Assembly: GCA_017455295.1 (NCBI GenBank)
Contig: JAFTBJ010000079.1
Span: 1 to 35,479 of the forward strand
Source of the DNA: Clostridia bacterium
GTDB taxonomy: Bacteria > Bacillota > Clostridia > Oscillospirales > Acutalibacteraceae
Reading direction: 5' to 3'
Length of the DNA stretch: 35,479 nt
A program made the position numbers and the translations under genes. A model generated the notes under the pieces. That model saw only the letters and a list, made by a program, of their open reading frames with translations. It was not told the DNA's origin and searched no databases. Positions within the stretch are counted from its first letter, which is position 1, and the number at the start of each line of letters is the position of its first letter. Below, one piece after another: positions 7,112 through 15,397 of the stretch.

Positions 7112-7891
7112 TCAGCCCTCCCAGTCGATTTCGTTTGCATCAAAGACCGGCCCGTTGAGGCACACCCGCGTCATGGTCGTGCCGCCGTCTTTGGTTTTGG
7201 TTTTGCAGGCGCAGCCGAAGCAGGCGCCCACGCCGCAGCCCATGCGTTCTTCCATCGAGATGTAACACGGCACGCCATGTGCTTTGGCGACCGCCGCGAC
7301 CCGCTTCATCATCACCTTCGGGCCGCAGGTATACACCACGTCCGCCGCTCCTTCGGTCAGCACCGTTTCCAGCGCGTCGGTCGTGAAGCCCTTTTGTCCC
7401 GCCGTGCCGTCGTCGGTGCACAGCACCGTTCTCACGCCGAACGCTTCAAAATCCTCTTGCAAGATGACCGCTGACGCCGTTTTGAATCCGCTGATTGCGG
7501 TGGCATTTTGGCCGTAATGCCGGGCGATCGGCATCATCGGCGGGGTGCCGATGCCGCCGCCGACCAGCACGGCCTTTTTGTCGGGATCGAGGAGCGGAAA
7601 GCCGTGGCCAAGCGGGCCGTTCAGCGTGATCGCATCCCCCTCTTTGAGAGCGGCCATCCACGCTGTGCCCTTGCCGCGCACTTCAAACACGATGCGAACG
7701 GTTCCCGCCTCTTTATCAAAGCCCGCGATCGAAAGCGGACGGCGCAGCATAAAGGGCTCGCACAGCACATGCACAAACTGTCCGCACTGCGCAAGCGACG
7801 CGATTTGGGGCGCTTCGATCGTGAACGAATACACCGTATCGGTGAGTTGATCGACACGCGCGAGCGTGCCGGTTTCCTGACAATACCTCAT
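7112..7891 (-). CDS. pyrK: Dihydroorotate dehydrogenase electron transfer subunit PyrK
   Basis: This 259-residue protein carries FAD and a [2Fe-2S] cluster and passes electrons from PyrD to NAD. FAD binding is shown by EPFMLRRPLSIAGFD near residues 48-62. NAD binding follows with VLVGGGIGTPPMMPIAR. The cluster loop is GCGVGACFGCACKTKTKDGG followed by TRVCLNGPVFDANEIDW, which gives the four ligand cysteines. The start ATG has AAGGAGGATATGCGTT upstream, 14 bases after pyrF, and the stop is three bases before pyrD. The PyrK-PyrD pairing is the standard Gram-positive arrangement. Confidence 0.95.
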   Translation of the reverse strand: MRYCQETGTLARVDQLTDTVYSFTIEAPQIASLAQCGQFVHVLCEPFMLRRPLSIAGFDKEAGTVRIVFEVRGKGTAWMAALKEGDAITLNGPLGHGFPLLDPDKKAVLVGGGIGTPPMMPIARHYGQNATAISGFKTASAVILQEDFEAFGVRTVLCTDDGTAGQKGFTTDALETVLTEGAADVVYTCGPKVMMKRVAAVAKAHGVPCYISMEERMGCGVGACFGCACKTKTKDGGTTMTRVCLNGPVFDANEIDWEG

Positions 7892-7905
7892 AACGCATAT
7901 CCTCC

Positions 7906-8820
7906 TTACAGTACAGCGGTTAGATCGGCTTTCATCCGGAGTGCTTCCCGCCTGGCCGCACCCGCAAAATCGGCGGGATCACATTCTTCTTTTTTCCAGG
8001 CGCATAAAATGGCGCGGGACGAATTGACCACAGCACCTCGGCCGTTTTGATCGAACGCGCCGGCGACGTCTTTGGCGCCGCCGCCCTGCGCACCGTAACC
8101 GGGCACGAGAAAGACTGTATGCGGCAGGCGCTCCCGCAATTCTCTCAGCTGCTCGGGGTAGGTCGCGCCCACCACCGCGCCGACCGCGGAATAGCCGAAC
8201 GCGCCGCGCGTGTCCTCTCCCCACCGTTCGCAGCGATCGCCCATCGCGGCATACACCGGCGTGCCGTCGATCCTCTTATCCTGCAGCTCACCGGAGCCGG
8301 GGTTCGAGGTCTTACACAAGACGAAGATGCCGCGGTCGCGCTGCTTGCAAATGTCGAGCAACGGCAAAATGCCGTCGCTGCCGAGATACCCGTTGACGGT
8401 CAGTGCATCACCATCAAACGCCGCGAAGCGTTCGCCGCCCACATCGGTCTCCCCGAGATGCGCCGCCGCATACGCTTCCATCGTGGTGCCGATGTCGTTG
8501 CGCTTGCCGTCGGTGATAACAAACAGCCCTTTATCCTTCGCATAACGGATCGTTTTTGCAAGCGTCCGCATCCCCGCCCAGCCATACAGTTCATAATAAG
8601 CCGCCTGCGGCTTGACGGCGGGCACGACGTCGCAGAGCGCATCGATCAGGCAGCGGTTGTATTCCCACACCGCTTCGGCCGCGCCTTCCAGCGTTTGGCC
8701 GTACTCGGTATAGGCCCTTTGTTTCAAAAAATCCGGCAGGTAATCAAGGCGCGGATCAAGTCCCGCCACCGTCGGGTTTTGTTTTTGATCGATCGCCTCG
8801 ATCAATCGGTCCAGTCCCAT
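7906..8820 (-). CDS. pyrF: Orotidine 5'-phosphate decarboxylase
   Basis: The enzyme makes UMP from OMP. The sequence of 304 residues is the longer bacterial PyrF type rather than the ~240-residue Bacillus type. Motifs include TVAGLDPRLDYLP near the start, PAVKPQAAYYELYGWAGM with the substrate lysine, and ITDGKRNDIGTTMEAYAAA, which holds the catalytic D-K-x-x-D set in its KRNDIG variant. Near the end come FLVPGYGAQGGG and VVNSSRAILCAW for phosphate binding. Two ATGs are possible: one at 8826 overlapping the pyrC stop, and one at 8820. I prefer 8820 because GGAGGG lies six bases before it but touches the first ATG. The gene is tightly coupled to pyrC and followed by pyrK. Confidence 0.94.
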   Translation of the reverse strand: MGLDRLIEAIDQKQNPTVAGLDPRLDYLPDFLKQRAYTEYGQTLEGAAEAVWEYNRCLIDALCDVVPAVKPQAAYYELYGWAGMRTLAKTIRYAKDKGLFVITDGKRNDIGTTMEAYAAAHLGETDVGGERFAAFDGDALTVNGYLGSDGILPLLDICKQRDRGIFVLCKTSNPGSGELQDKRIDGTPVYAAMGDRCERWGEDTRGAFGYSAVGAVVGATYPEQLRELRERLPHTVFLVPGYGAQGGGAKDVAGAFDQNGRGAVVNSSRAILCAWKKEECDPADFAGAARREALRMKADLTAVL

Positions 8821-8822
8821 AG

Positions 8823-10097
8823 TCATCCCTCCGCTCGATATACGATCTTGCCGCCGAGAATGGTTGCTTTCACCCGCCCTTTGAGCGTCATGCCTTTGAA
8901 CGGGGTGTTTTTGGATTTGCCGTGGAGGCGGTCGGGATCGACCGTCCACTCCTCCTGCTGATCAAACAGCACGATATCCGCCGGAGCGCCGACCTGCAGC
9001 GTGCCTGCCGGGATTCCGGCCAGTGCCGCTGGAGCAGTCGACATCGCCCGAAGCAGCGACAGCAAATCCCACCGCCCGGTATGCACCAGTGTCGTCAAGC
9101 AAACGGCGAGCGAGGTTTCCATCCCGATCGCGCCGTTGGGAGCTTTTGCAAATTCGGCTTTTTCTGCCGGGGTATGCGGCGCGTGATCGGTTGCGATCGC
9201 CGACAGCGTACCGTCGAGCAAGCCCTCGATCACCGCCTCGCGGTCGTCGCTCGTCCGCAGCGGCGGGCTCATGCGATAATCCGCGTCCAGCGATCGCAGG
9301 CACTCATCGGTGAGGGCGATATAATGCGGCGCGGTCTCGCCGGTGACAGGCACGCCCGCCGCCTGCGCTGCGCGGATCATCTCGACGCTGCCTCTTGTAC
9401 TGACGTGGCAGATGTGCACCGGGCAGCCGGTCGCCGCGCACAGCGCGATTTCCCGCGCCGTGCCCACTTCTTCCGCCGCACGGGTTACGCCCGGAACGCC
9501 GAGTTCTTCGGACACGGCGCCCTCATTCATCAGGCCGCCGCGCGTGAGTGTCAATTCTTCGCTGTGCGCAAAAAGCGGCAGGCCGACCACTGCCGCAGCC
9601 TTCAGAGCTCGCTCCATCAAATCGGCGGTCAGCACCGGGCGACCGTCATCTGAAAATGCCGCCGCCCCCGCCGCTTTCAGCGCCGCAAAATCGGTCAGCG
9701 TTTCGCCGCGCAATCCTTTTGTGGCAGCGGCAACGGGATACACCCGCGCCGAAGCCGACGTCGCACGGGCGCTGAGATCGGCGATCAAGGCAGGATCGTC
9801 CAAAGCGGGCGTCGTGTTCGGCATGCAAAAGAGCGACGTCACGCCGCCTGCCGCCGCCGCGCGGCAGCCGGACAGCAGATCTTCTTTTTGCGTTTGACCG
9901 GGGTCGCGCAGATGCACATGCAGATCCACAAGGCCCGGGGCCGCGATCCACCCGGCAGCGTCCAGCACCGCCGCATCGGCAGCATCCATCTCGCCCAAAG
10001 CGGCGATCGCGCTGTTTTCGATCAGGATATCCGCCGATCTATCATACCCGCACGACGGATCGATCACCCGTGCGCCGCGGATGAGCAGTCGCTCCAT
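8823..10097 (-). CDS. pyrC: Dihydroorotase
   Basis: This 424-residue amidohydrolase closes carbamoyl-aspartate into dihydroorotate. It has the zinc-ligand motif GLVDLHVHLRDPGQTQKEDL near residues 54-73, the family FCMPNTTPALDDP, the HICHVSTRGSVEMI histidines, and the catalytic aspartate in AIATDHAPHTPAEK. The length matches the class I (Bacillus PyrC) type. An upstream ATG at 10121 is in frame, but AAAGGACGGGAG lies at the proper distance before the ATG at 10097. It is the first gene of the pyr operon, with a promoter close upstream. No PyrR-type attenuator fits in the roughly 30-base leader. pyrB and pyrE are not in the window. Confidence 0.95.
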   Translation of the reverse strand: MERLLIRGARVIDPSCGYDRSADILIENSAIAALGEMDAADAAVLDAAGWIAAPGLVDLHVHLRDPGQTQKEDLLSGCRAAAAGGVTSLFCMPNTTPALDDPALIADLSARATSASARVYPVAAATKGLRGETLTDFAALKAAGAAAFSDDGRPVLTADLMERALKAAAVVGLPLFAHSEELTLTRGGLMNEGAVSEELGVPGVTRAAEEVGTAREIALCAATGCPVHICHVSTRGSVEMIRAAQAAGVPVTGETAPHYIALTDECLRSLDADYRMSPPLRTSDDREAVIEGLLDGTLSAIATDHAPHTPAEKAEFAKAPNGAIGMETSLAVCLTTLVHTGRWDLLSLLRAMSTAPAALAGIPAGTLQVGAPADIVLFDQQEEWTVDPDRLHGKSKNTPFKGMTLKGRVKATILGGKIVYRAEG

Positions 10098-10135
10098 ACG
10101 CTCCCGTCCTTTCGCATTCATGGTTCATGGATTTC

Positions 10136-10165
10136 ATTATACCATAATTTGCATGAAAATTGCAA
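10136..10165 (-). promoter_or_regulatory. Promoter of the pyrC-pyrF-pyrK-pyrD operon
   Basis: Minus-strand TTGCAA (10160-10165) and TATAAT (10136-10141) are 18 bases apart. The leader to the pyrC start at 10097 is about 30 bases. Confidence 0.7.
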
Positions 10166-10257
10166 TCAAAACCTACAAGCACAGGCAAGTTTTCCTCTTT
10201 CTACATGGGAAAATCGCCGATTTTGCATTTTTTAAAAACAAAACTTGCAAAAAGGAC

Positions 10258-10286
10258 TTGCAAAACAAAATCAAACGGCGTATAAT
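10258..10286 (+). promoter_or_regulatory. Promoter of gdhA
   Basis: TTGCAA (10258-10263) and TATAAT (10281-10286) are 17 bases apart on the plus strand. The -35 lies in the second of two ACTTGCAAAA copies (about 10243 and 10257), which could be an operator. Confidence 0.75.
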
Positions 10287-10361
10287 ATAGCACGTTCAGT
10301 AGAATAGGGCGCAATGGTGTGCCCAAAAACGAAATTTCTCAGCAAAGGAGTTGCAGAAAGT

Positions 10362-11705
10362 ATGTCTTACGTATCCAATGTCCTTGCGGAACTCGTCCGC
10401 AAAAACCCCGGTCAGGAAGAATTCATCCAGACCGCCACCGAGGTTCTCACCTCGCTCGAGCCGGTGATCGAGGCTCATCCGGAATACCAGAAAGCCGCTC
10501 TTCTCGAGCGTCTGACCGAGCCGGAGCGTGCCGTGATGTTCCGCGTGACCTGGGTGGACGATCAGGGCAACGTGCAGGTCAACAAAGGATATCGCGTCCA
10601 GTTCAACGGCGCGATCGGCCCGTACAAAGGCGGCCTGCGGTTCCATCCGTCCGTCTATATCGGCATTATGAAATTCCTCGCATTTGAGCAGATTTTCAAG
10701 AACAGCCTGACCGGCCTGCCGATCGGCGGTGCGAAAGGCGGTTCCGATTTTGATCCGCGCGGCCAGAGCGACGGCGAGATCATGCGCTTCTGCCAGGCGT
10801 TCATGACCGAGCTGTATCGCCACATCGGCCCCGATGTGGACGTACCGGCGGGCGATATCGGCGTCGGCGGCCGCGAGATCGGCTATCTTTACGGACAATA
10901 CCGGCGCATCCGCGGTCGTTTTGAAAACGGCGTGCTGACCGGCAACGGCCTCTCCTATGGCGGTTCGCTGATTCGTCCGGAAGCGACCGGCTTCGGCGCG
11001 ATCTATTACACGGTCGAGATGCTCAAGCATTTCGGCGAAGACATCAAAGGCAAGACGGTCGCGATCTCCGGCTTCGGCAACGTGGCGTGGGGCGCCGTGA
11101 AGAAGGTCACCGAGCTCGGCGGCAAAGTGCTGACCATCTCCGGCCCGGACGGCTATGTCTATGACGAAGACGGCATTAGCACCGAAGAAAAGATCAACTA
11201 TATGCTCGAGATGCGCGCTTCCGGTCGCGACAAGGTGCAGGATTATGCCGACAAGTTCGGCGCCAAATTCTTCCCCGGCGAGAAGCCGTGGGGCGTCAAA
11301 GCGGACATCATCCTCCCCTGCGCCACTCAAAACGAAGTCGGTGTGAAAGAAGCCGAGCAAATCATCGCGAACGGCGTGCCGTATTATGTGGAAGTGTCCA
11401 ACATGCCCACCACGAACGAAGCGCTTGAAATGCTTAGAAAAGCCTGCAAAGCGGTCGCGCCCTCCAAAGCGGTCAATGCCGGCGGCGTCGCAGTTTCCGC
11501 GCTGGAAATGAGTCAAAACTCGATGCGGTACAGCTGGACGGCAGAAGAAGTCGACGCGAAGCTGCATCAGATCATGAAGAACATTCACGACAACTCCGCG
11601 GCGGCAGCCGAGAAATACGGTCTCGGTTATGACCTGGTTGCCGGCGCGAACATCGCAGGCTTCTTGAAGGTTGCGGACGCGATGATGGCACAAGGCTTGA
11701 TCTAA
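10362..11705 (+). CDS. gdhA: NADP-type glutamate dehydrogenase (hexameric)
   Basis: This 447-residue enzyme interconverts 2-oxoglutarate plus ammonium and glutamate. The length equals that of the well-studied hexameric GdhA family. Substrate-binding motifs are GPYKGGLRFHPSV and LPIGGAKGGSDFDPRG, which includes the catalytic lysine. The dinucleotide domain begins at KTVAISGFGNVAWGAVKKV. VPAGDIGVGGREIGYLYGQY and the late AGGVAVSALEMSQNS are standard as well. The open frame begins 48 bases earlier, but AAAGGAG precedes the ATG at 10362 and MSYVSNVLAELVRKNP matches the family start. It stands alone behind its own promoter. I see no clear terminator in 11706-11840; the next gene is on the same strand. 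Confidence 0.97.
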   Translation: MSYVSNVLAELVRKNPGQEEFIQTATEVLTSLEPVIEAHPEYQKAALLERLTEPERAVMFRVTWVDDQGNVQVNKGYRVQFNGAIGPYKGGLRFHPSVYIGIMKFLAFEQIFKNSLTGLPIGGAKGGSDFDPRGQSDGEIMRFCQAFMTELYRHIGPDVDVPAGDIGVGGREIGYLYGQYRRIRGRFENGVLTGNGLSYGGSLIRPEATGFGAIYYTVEMLKHFGEDIKGKTVAISGFGNVAWGAVKKVTELGGKVLTISGPDGYVYDEDGISTEEKINYMLEMRASGRDKVQDYADKFGAKFFPGEKPWGVKADIILPCATQNEVGVKEAEQIIANGVPYYVEVSNMPTTNEALEMLRKACKAVAPSKAVNAGGVAVSALEMSQNSMRYSWTAEEVDAKLHQIMKNIHDNSAAAAEKYGLGYDLVAGANIAGFLKVADAMMAQGLI

Positions 11706-11840
11706 TCTCGTTTCTTTTCGAATTTCACGCAGTATGATCGATCCGGCGGGCTTCGACAGATTTTGCTTTTTGCTTGGCGTATACTCTTCTCGTGTAAGTG
11801 TTTTTCCCACTTTCTGTTCGTCAAGAAAGGACGATACACC

Positions 11841-12584
11841 ATGTCGATACTGCCAACCCCCGGGTCGAGTGATCCCGATTTTGAGATTGACGGCAGCGTA
11901 TTGCTGCGCTATCACGGCTCCTCCGTGACGCCGACGGTTCCCGACGGCGTCACCGCGATCGCGCCCGGCGCCTTTGCCGACACAGCGATCACGGCCGTGA
12001 CGCTGCCGCGCTCGGTCAAAGAGATCCTGTCCACCCGCATTGATGACGACGCCGGTGCATTTCAGCGCTGCCATCAGCTTCAAGCGATCGATCTGCAATA
12101 TGTCACCACGATCGGGATCCGCGCATTTTCAAAGTGCTCCGGCTTAACGGACATACGTTTTTCCGCTTCGCCGACCGCGCTCGGCGCCGCCGCGTTTTCC
12201 GGTTGTACGTCGCTCAAAGAGGTCACCTTGCCGCCGATCCTATCGGTGGGATACGGCCTATTTGACGGATGCTGCGAGCTGACGACGCTGCGACTGCAGG
12301 ACAGCGAGATCGTGCCGTCGCTGCGGGATCTTCCCATGCTGGAAACTGTCTGCTTTTATGCCGACGGCGCCTATCGCGACATTTTGACAGAAGCGGACTA
12401 TCCTTATCTTACCAAGCTGCAGCTGGACGATTGGCGCTACATCCGCGACCGCTTTTACGGGACGCCTTATTACGCGCGTTACCGCGAGGTACGGTGCGAG
12501 ATGGAACACCGGTGTCCGCATTGCTTGCACCGCATGAAAAAGGGATTGCTGACCGGGCGATATCGCTGTCGGTACTGCCGTTGA
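11841..12584 (+). CDS. BspA-like leucine-rich-repeat protein with C-terminal zinc ribbon
   Basis: A 247-residue protein without signal peptide or membrane segment. From residue ~25 to ~190 it has LRR_5 (BspA-type) repeats, for example VPDGVTAIAPGAFADTAIT, IGIRAFSKCSGLTDIRFSA and LGAAAFSGCTSLKEVTLPP. BspA-like repeats are usually on secreted proteins, so a cytoplasmic form is notable. The last 30 residues hold CPHCLHRMKKGLLTGRYRCRYC, a two-pair zinc ribbon. A frame extends upstream with a hydrophobic stretch, but AAAGGACGATACACC precedes the ATG at 11841. The function is unknown; protein binding is the only reasonable inference. It ends before a strong bidirectional terminator and faces rsmG convergently. 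Confidence 0.8.
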   Translation: MSILPTPGSSDPDFEIDGSVLLRYHGSSVTPTVPDGVTAIAPGAFADTAITAVTLPRSVKEILSTRIDDDAGAFQRCHQLQAIDLQYVTTIGIRAFSKCSGLTDIRFSASPTALGAAAFSGCTSLKEVTLPPILSVGYGLFDGCCELTTLRLQDSEIVPSLRDLPMLETVCFYADGAYRDILTEADYPYLTKLQLDDWRYIRDRFYGTPYYARYREVRCEMEHRCPHCLHRMKKGLLTGRYRCRYCR

Positions 12585-12602
12585 TCCGCGTTACAAAATC
12601 AA

Positions 12603-12645
12603 AAAACTCCCTGTGCTTGTCCCATAGACAAACACAGGGAGTTTT
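12603..12645. terminator. Bidirectional intrinsic terminator between the LRR gene and rsmG
   Basis: AAAACTCCCTGTG (12603-12615) pairs perfectly with CACAGGGAGTTTT (12633-12645). The stem continues past one mismatch to a CCATA loop. Poly-A and poly-T flanks suit both strands. Confidence 0.9.
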
Positions 12646-12664
12646 CTTATTCCTTAACCTCACA

Positions 12665-13387
12665 TTATCCGAGCGGCGCACGCTTGATTTTGGCCGCGTC
12701 CCGTGGAAATCGTGCCGGGGTTTTCTCTGATTTATCAAACACGATCAGCCGCCGCTGATACTGTTCCCCGTTACAATCGTCCAGCAAGAGTGAGGCCGTC
12801 TCGCGATACCTGCCGCTCAAAGCAGCGGCCGCCGCTTTGGACGCATTGGTCTCGGCATCGCTTTCAGGGCCTTTCATGGCGACAAACACACCGCCCGGCT
12901 TCACAAACGGCAGACAGTATTCGCACAAGGTTGGCAGCGCGGCGACGGCGCGCGCCGTCGCGACGTCAAAATGTTCGCGCAAAGCCGGATTGTGCCCGCC
13001 GTCCTCCGCGCGGGCATGAACCGTCACGGCGGACAGCTCCAATTCTTCACACACCACATCGAGAAATCGCAACCGCTTTTGCAGGCTGTCGAGCAGTGTC
13101 ATGTGCAACGCCGGAGACGCAATCGCAAGCGGCACGCCGGGGAACCCCGCGCCAGTGCCGACGTCGATGAGCGTCACAGCATCCGGCGGCAGGACGCTTA
13201 GGAGCGACAGGCTGTCCGCAAAATGCTTCAGCACCATATCGGCGGGATCGGTAATTCCGGTCAGATTCATCTTTTCGTTCCATTCGACCAGCATTTCGGC
13301 ATAACGGTCAAAACGGCTAAGCTGTGTGTCGTCAAGCGCCACGTCGAAGCCGACAGCGAGACGGCGCAGATACTCTTTATCGATCAT
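12665..13387 (-). CDS. rsmG: 16S rRNA (guanine-527-N7)-methyltransferase RsmG
   Basis: The 240-residue protein methylates G527 of 16S rRNA in the cytoplasm. SAM-dependent Rossmann motifs are VTLIDVGTGAGFPGVPLAIA around residues 70-90, then LLDSLQKRLRFLD. The N-terminal stretch MLVEWNEKMNLTGITDP is diagnostic of RsmG. ATARAVAALPTLCEYCLP and PGGVFVAMKGP complete the fold. The start ATG overlaps the mnmG stop as ATGA, and GGGAGGCGGAAAGCC lies in the mnmG end. The mnmG-rsmG order is the usual one in Firmicutes, although mnmE is not next to it here. Confidence 0.96.
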   Translation of the reverse strand: MIDKEYLRRLAVGFDVALDDTQLSRFDRYAEMLVEWNEKMNLTGITDPADMVLKHFADSLSLLSVLPPDAVTLIDVGTGAGFPGVPLAIASPALHMTLLDSLQKRLRFLDVVCEELELSAVTVHARAEDGGHNPALREHFDVATARAVAALPTLCEYCLPFVKPGGVFVAMKGPESDAETNASKAAAAALSGRYRETASLLLDDCNGEQYQRRLIVFDKSEKTPARFPRDAAKIKRAPLG

Positions 13388-15252
13388 GGCTTTCCGCCTC
13401 CCGTCGCGAGGATCAGCACCGACACATCGGCCGGGCTGACACCGCTGATGCGGGACGCCTGCCCGATGCTGCGCGGACGGATGCGCGAAAGCTTTTCCTG
13501 CGCCTCTTTACGCAGGCCTGTTATCGCGTAATAATCCATGTCGTCGGGCAGCACCCGGTTTTCCAGCCGCCGCATCTCGTCGATCATCGCCTGCTGACGG
13601 CGAATGTAGCCTTCATATTTCAGCTCGATCTCCACCTGCTCAATCACGAGCGGATCAAGCGCCGGACGGGTAATATCCACCGCCGCAAGCGCGGCATAGT
13701 CCACCTGCGGGCGACGCAACAGATCGTCGAGCCGCACCCCGGTTTGCACCGGCGTAGTACCGCACGCGATCAGAGCTGCGTTCAATTCCTCGGACGGCGG
13801 CAGAATGATGTCGTGCAGGCGCTTTAACTCTTCCTGCTTTTGCTGCTGTCGCGCGGTAAAATGCCGGTAGCGTTCGTCGTCTACCAGTCCCACGTCCCGA
13901 CCGATCGGGGTCAGCCGCTCGTCGGCATTGTCCTGCCGCAGGATGAGACGATACTCCGAGCGGGAGGTCATCATGCGATAGGGATCCTGGCAGCCTTTGG
14001 TGACGAGGTCATCGATGAGGGTGCCGATGTAGCTGCTCGCGCTGTCGAGCCGCAAGGCGGGGCGACCTTGGATATTGAGTGCCGCGTTGATGCCGGATAA
14101 GAGACCTTGTGCCGCCGCTTCTTCATAGCCCGAGCTGCCGTTGAACTGCCCGGCGCCGTAAAGCCCCGGCAGGTCGAGGAATTCGAGCGTACTGTCGAGC
14201 TGCAGCGGATCGCAGCAATCGTATTCGATCGCATAAGCGGGGCGCATCACCTGCACCGCTTCCAGTCCCGGGATGGTGTGCAAAAACGCATGCTGCACAT
14301 CCACCGGCAGCGAGGAAGACAGGCCCTGCAGATACATCTCGTCGGTGTGGGCGCCGCATGGTTCGATGAACACCTGATGCCGCTCTTTGTCGGCAAAGCG
14401 CACGATCTTATCCTCAATGCTTGGGCAGTAGCGCGGGCCGACTCCTTCGATCTTGCCGCCATACAGCGGCGACCGGTGCAGGTTGTCGAGAATGACTTTT
14501 TTAGTTTTGTCGTTCGTCCAGGTGATGTGGCACAGTGCCGTGTTGTGCAACTCCTCCTCCGTTTCAAAAGAAAACGGCACGACCGGCTCGTCGCCCGGCT
14601 GTTCTTCCAGCGTCGAAAAATCAATGGACGAACGCAGCACACGGGCGGGCGTGCCCGTCTTGAACCGGCGCAGCGAAATGCCGAGTCGAAGGAGCGAATC
14701 GGTCAGCCCGGTTGCGGCAAACATGCCATCCGGCCCGCCGTCGAACGATACGTCCCCGACAAAGATCTTGCCGCGCAGGAAGGTGCCGGTCGCGAGAATC
14801 ACGGCACGGGCTTCATATTGTTCCTCAAGCCGCGTGGTGAGCAGCCAGGAATCCCCCTGCCGCTCGAGCGATACCACTTCGCCCTGCGACACGGCAAGGC
14901 GCGGCTCCTTCTCCAGCACCTGCTTCATATACCCGGCATAGGCGCGGCGGTCGATCTGTGCGCGCAGGGAATGCACGGCGGGGCCTTTGCCGCGGTTGAG
15001 CATGCGCGACTGCAGCATATTGGCGTCCGCCGCTTTGCCCATCTCGCCGCCTAAAGCGTCGATCTCGCGCACGAGGTGACCTTTGGCCGTCCCGCCGATC
15101 GATGGGTTGCAGGGCATGTTGCCGACACAGTCGAGATTGATTGTGAAAATGCGCGTACCGCACCCAAGGCGCGCCGCCGCCAGTGCCGCTTCGATACCCG
15201 CGTGCCCGGCGCCAATCACCGCCACGTCGGTCTTGCCCGCAAAAAAGATCAT
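13384..15252 (-). CDS. mnmG: tRNA uridine-5-carboxymethylaminomethyl modification enzyme MnmG (GidA)
   Basis: A 622-residue FAD protein that, with MnmE, modifies U34 of certain tRNAs. It begins with the FAD-binding motif VAVIGAGHAGIEAALAAARL at residues 10-29. NMPCNPSIGGTAKGHLVREID and NRGKGPAVHSLRAQIDR follow, then a second dinucleotide motif ILATGTFLRGKIFVG and GVGPRYCPSIEDKIVRF. The C-terminal helical part with YEGYIRRQQ and ISGVSPADVSVL binds tRNA and MnmE. The open frame reaches 68 codons further, but that part is unrelated to the family and crosses the promoter; AAAGGAG precedes the ATG at 15252. The gene has its own promoter at 15287-15315. Confidence 0.96.
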   Translation of the reverse strand: MIFFAGKTDVAVIGAGHAGIEAALAAARLGCGTRIFTINLDCVGNMPCNPSIGGTAKGHLVREIDALGGEMGKAADANMLQSRMLNRGKGPAVHSLRAQIDRRAYAGYMKQVLEKEPRLAVSQGEVVSLERQGDSWLLTTRLEEQYEARAVILATGTFLRGKIFVGDVSFDGGPDGMFAATGLTDSLLRLGISLRRFKTGTPARVLRSSIDFSTLEEQPGDEPVVPFSFETEEELHNTALCHITWTNDKTKKVILDNLHRSPLYGGKIEGVGPRYCPSIEDKIVRFADKERHQVFIEPCGAHTDEMYLQGLSSSLPVDVQHAFLHTIPGLEAVQVMRPAYAIEYDCCDPLQLDSTLEFLDLPGLYGAGQFNGSSGYEEAAAQGLLSGINAALNIQGRPALRLDSASSYIGTLIDDLVTKGCQDPYRMMTSRSEYRLILRQDNADERLTPIGRDVGLVDDERYRHFTARQQQKQEELKRLHDIILPPSEELNAALIACGTTPVQTGVRLDDLLRRPQVDYAALAAVDITRPALDPLVIEQVEIELKYEGYIRRQQAMIDEMRRLENRVLPDDMDYYAITGLRKEAQEKLSRIRPRSIGQASRISGVSPADVSVLILATGGGKP

Positions 15253-15286
15253 ACCCGCCGCTCCTTTCTTTTTATATTTGTCCTTT

Positions 15287-15315
15287 ATTATACTCGTTTT
15301 TTCTTCTGTAGACAA
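15287..15315 (-). promoter_or_regulatory. Promoter of mnmG-rsmG
   Basis: Minus-strand TTGTCT (15310-15315) and TATAAT (15287-15292) are 17 bases apart. The leader is about 30 bases. Confidence 0.7.
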
Positions 15316-15344
15316 GCCCTCCCGCACAAAAAGTGCACTCGCCA

Positions 15345-15386
15345 AAACAAAAACCGTCTGCATCTCTTTTTCGAGCATGCAAACGG
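15345..15386 (-). terminator. Intrinsic terminator after thiT
   Basis: Minus-strand CCGTTTGCAT (15386-15377) pairs with ATGCAGACGG (15363-15354) with one G-T wobble, followed by TTTTTGTTTTG. Confidence 0.85.
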
Positions 15387-15397
15387 CTTTTCGTTTT

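Noticed and set aside
6191-7474. A long plus-strand open frame of 427 codons opposite pyrD and pyrK.
   Set aside because: The product is rich in His and Arg without motifs, typical of the reverse of coding DNA; pyrD and pyrK are unambiguous.
10097-10165. PyrR or other attenuator in the pyr leader.
   Set aside because: The leader is only about 30 bases and contains no hairpin with T-run.
10296-12098. A 600-codon open frame on the minus strand opposite gdhA.
   Set aside because: It lies antisense to a clear glutamate dehydrogenase, has no recognisable domain, and such long antisense frames are expected from GC-biased third positions.
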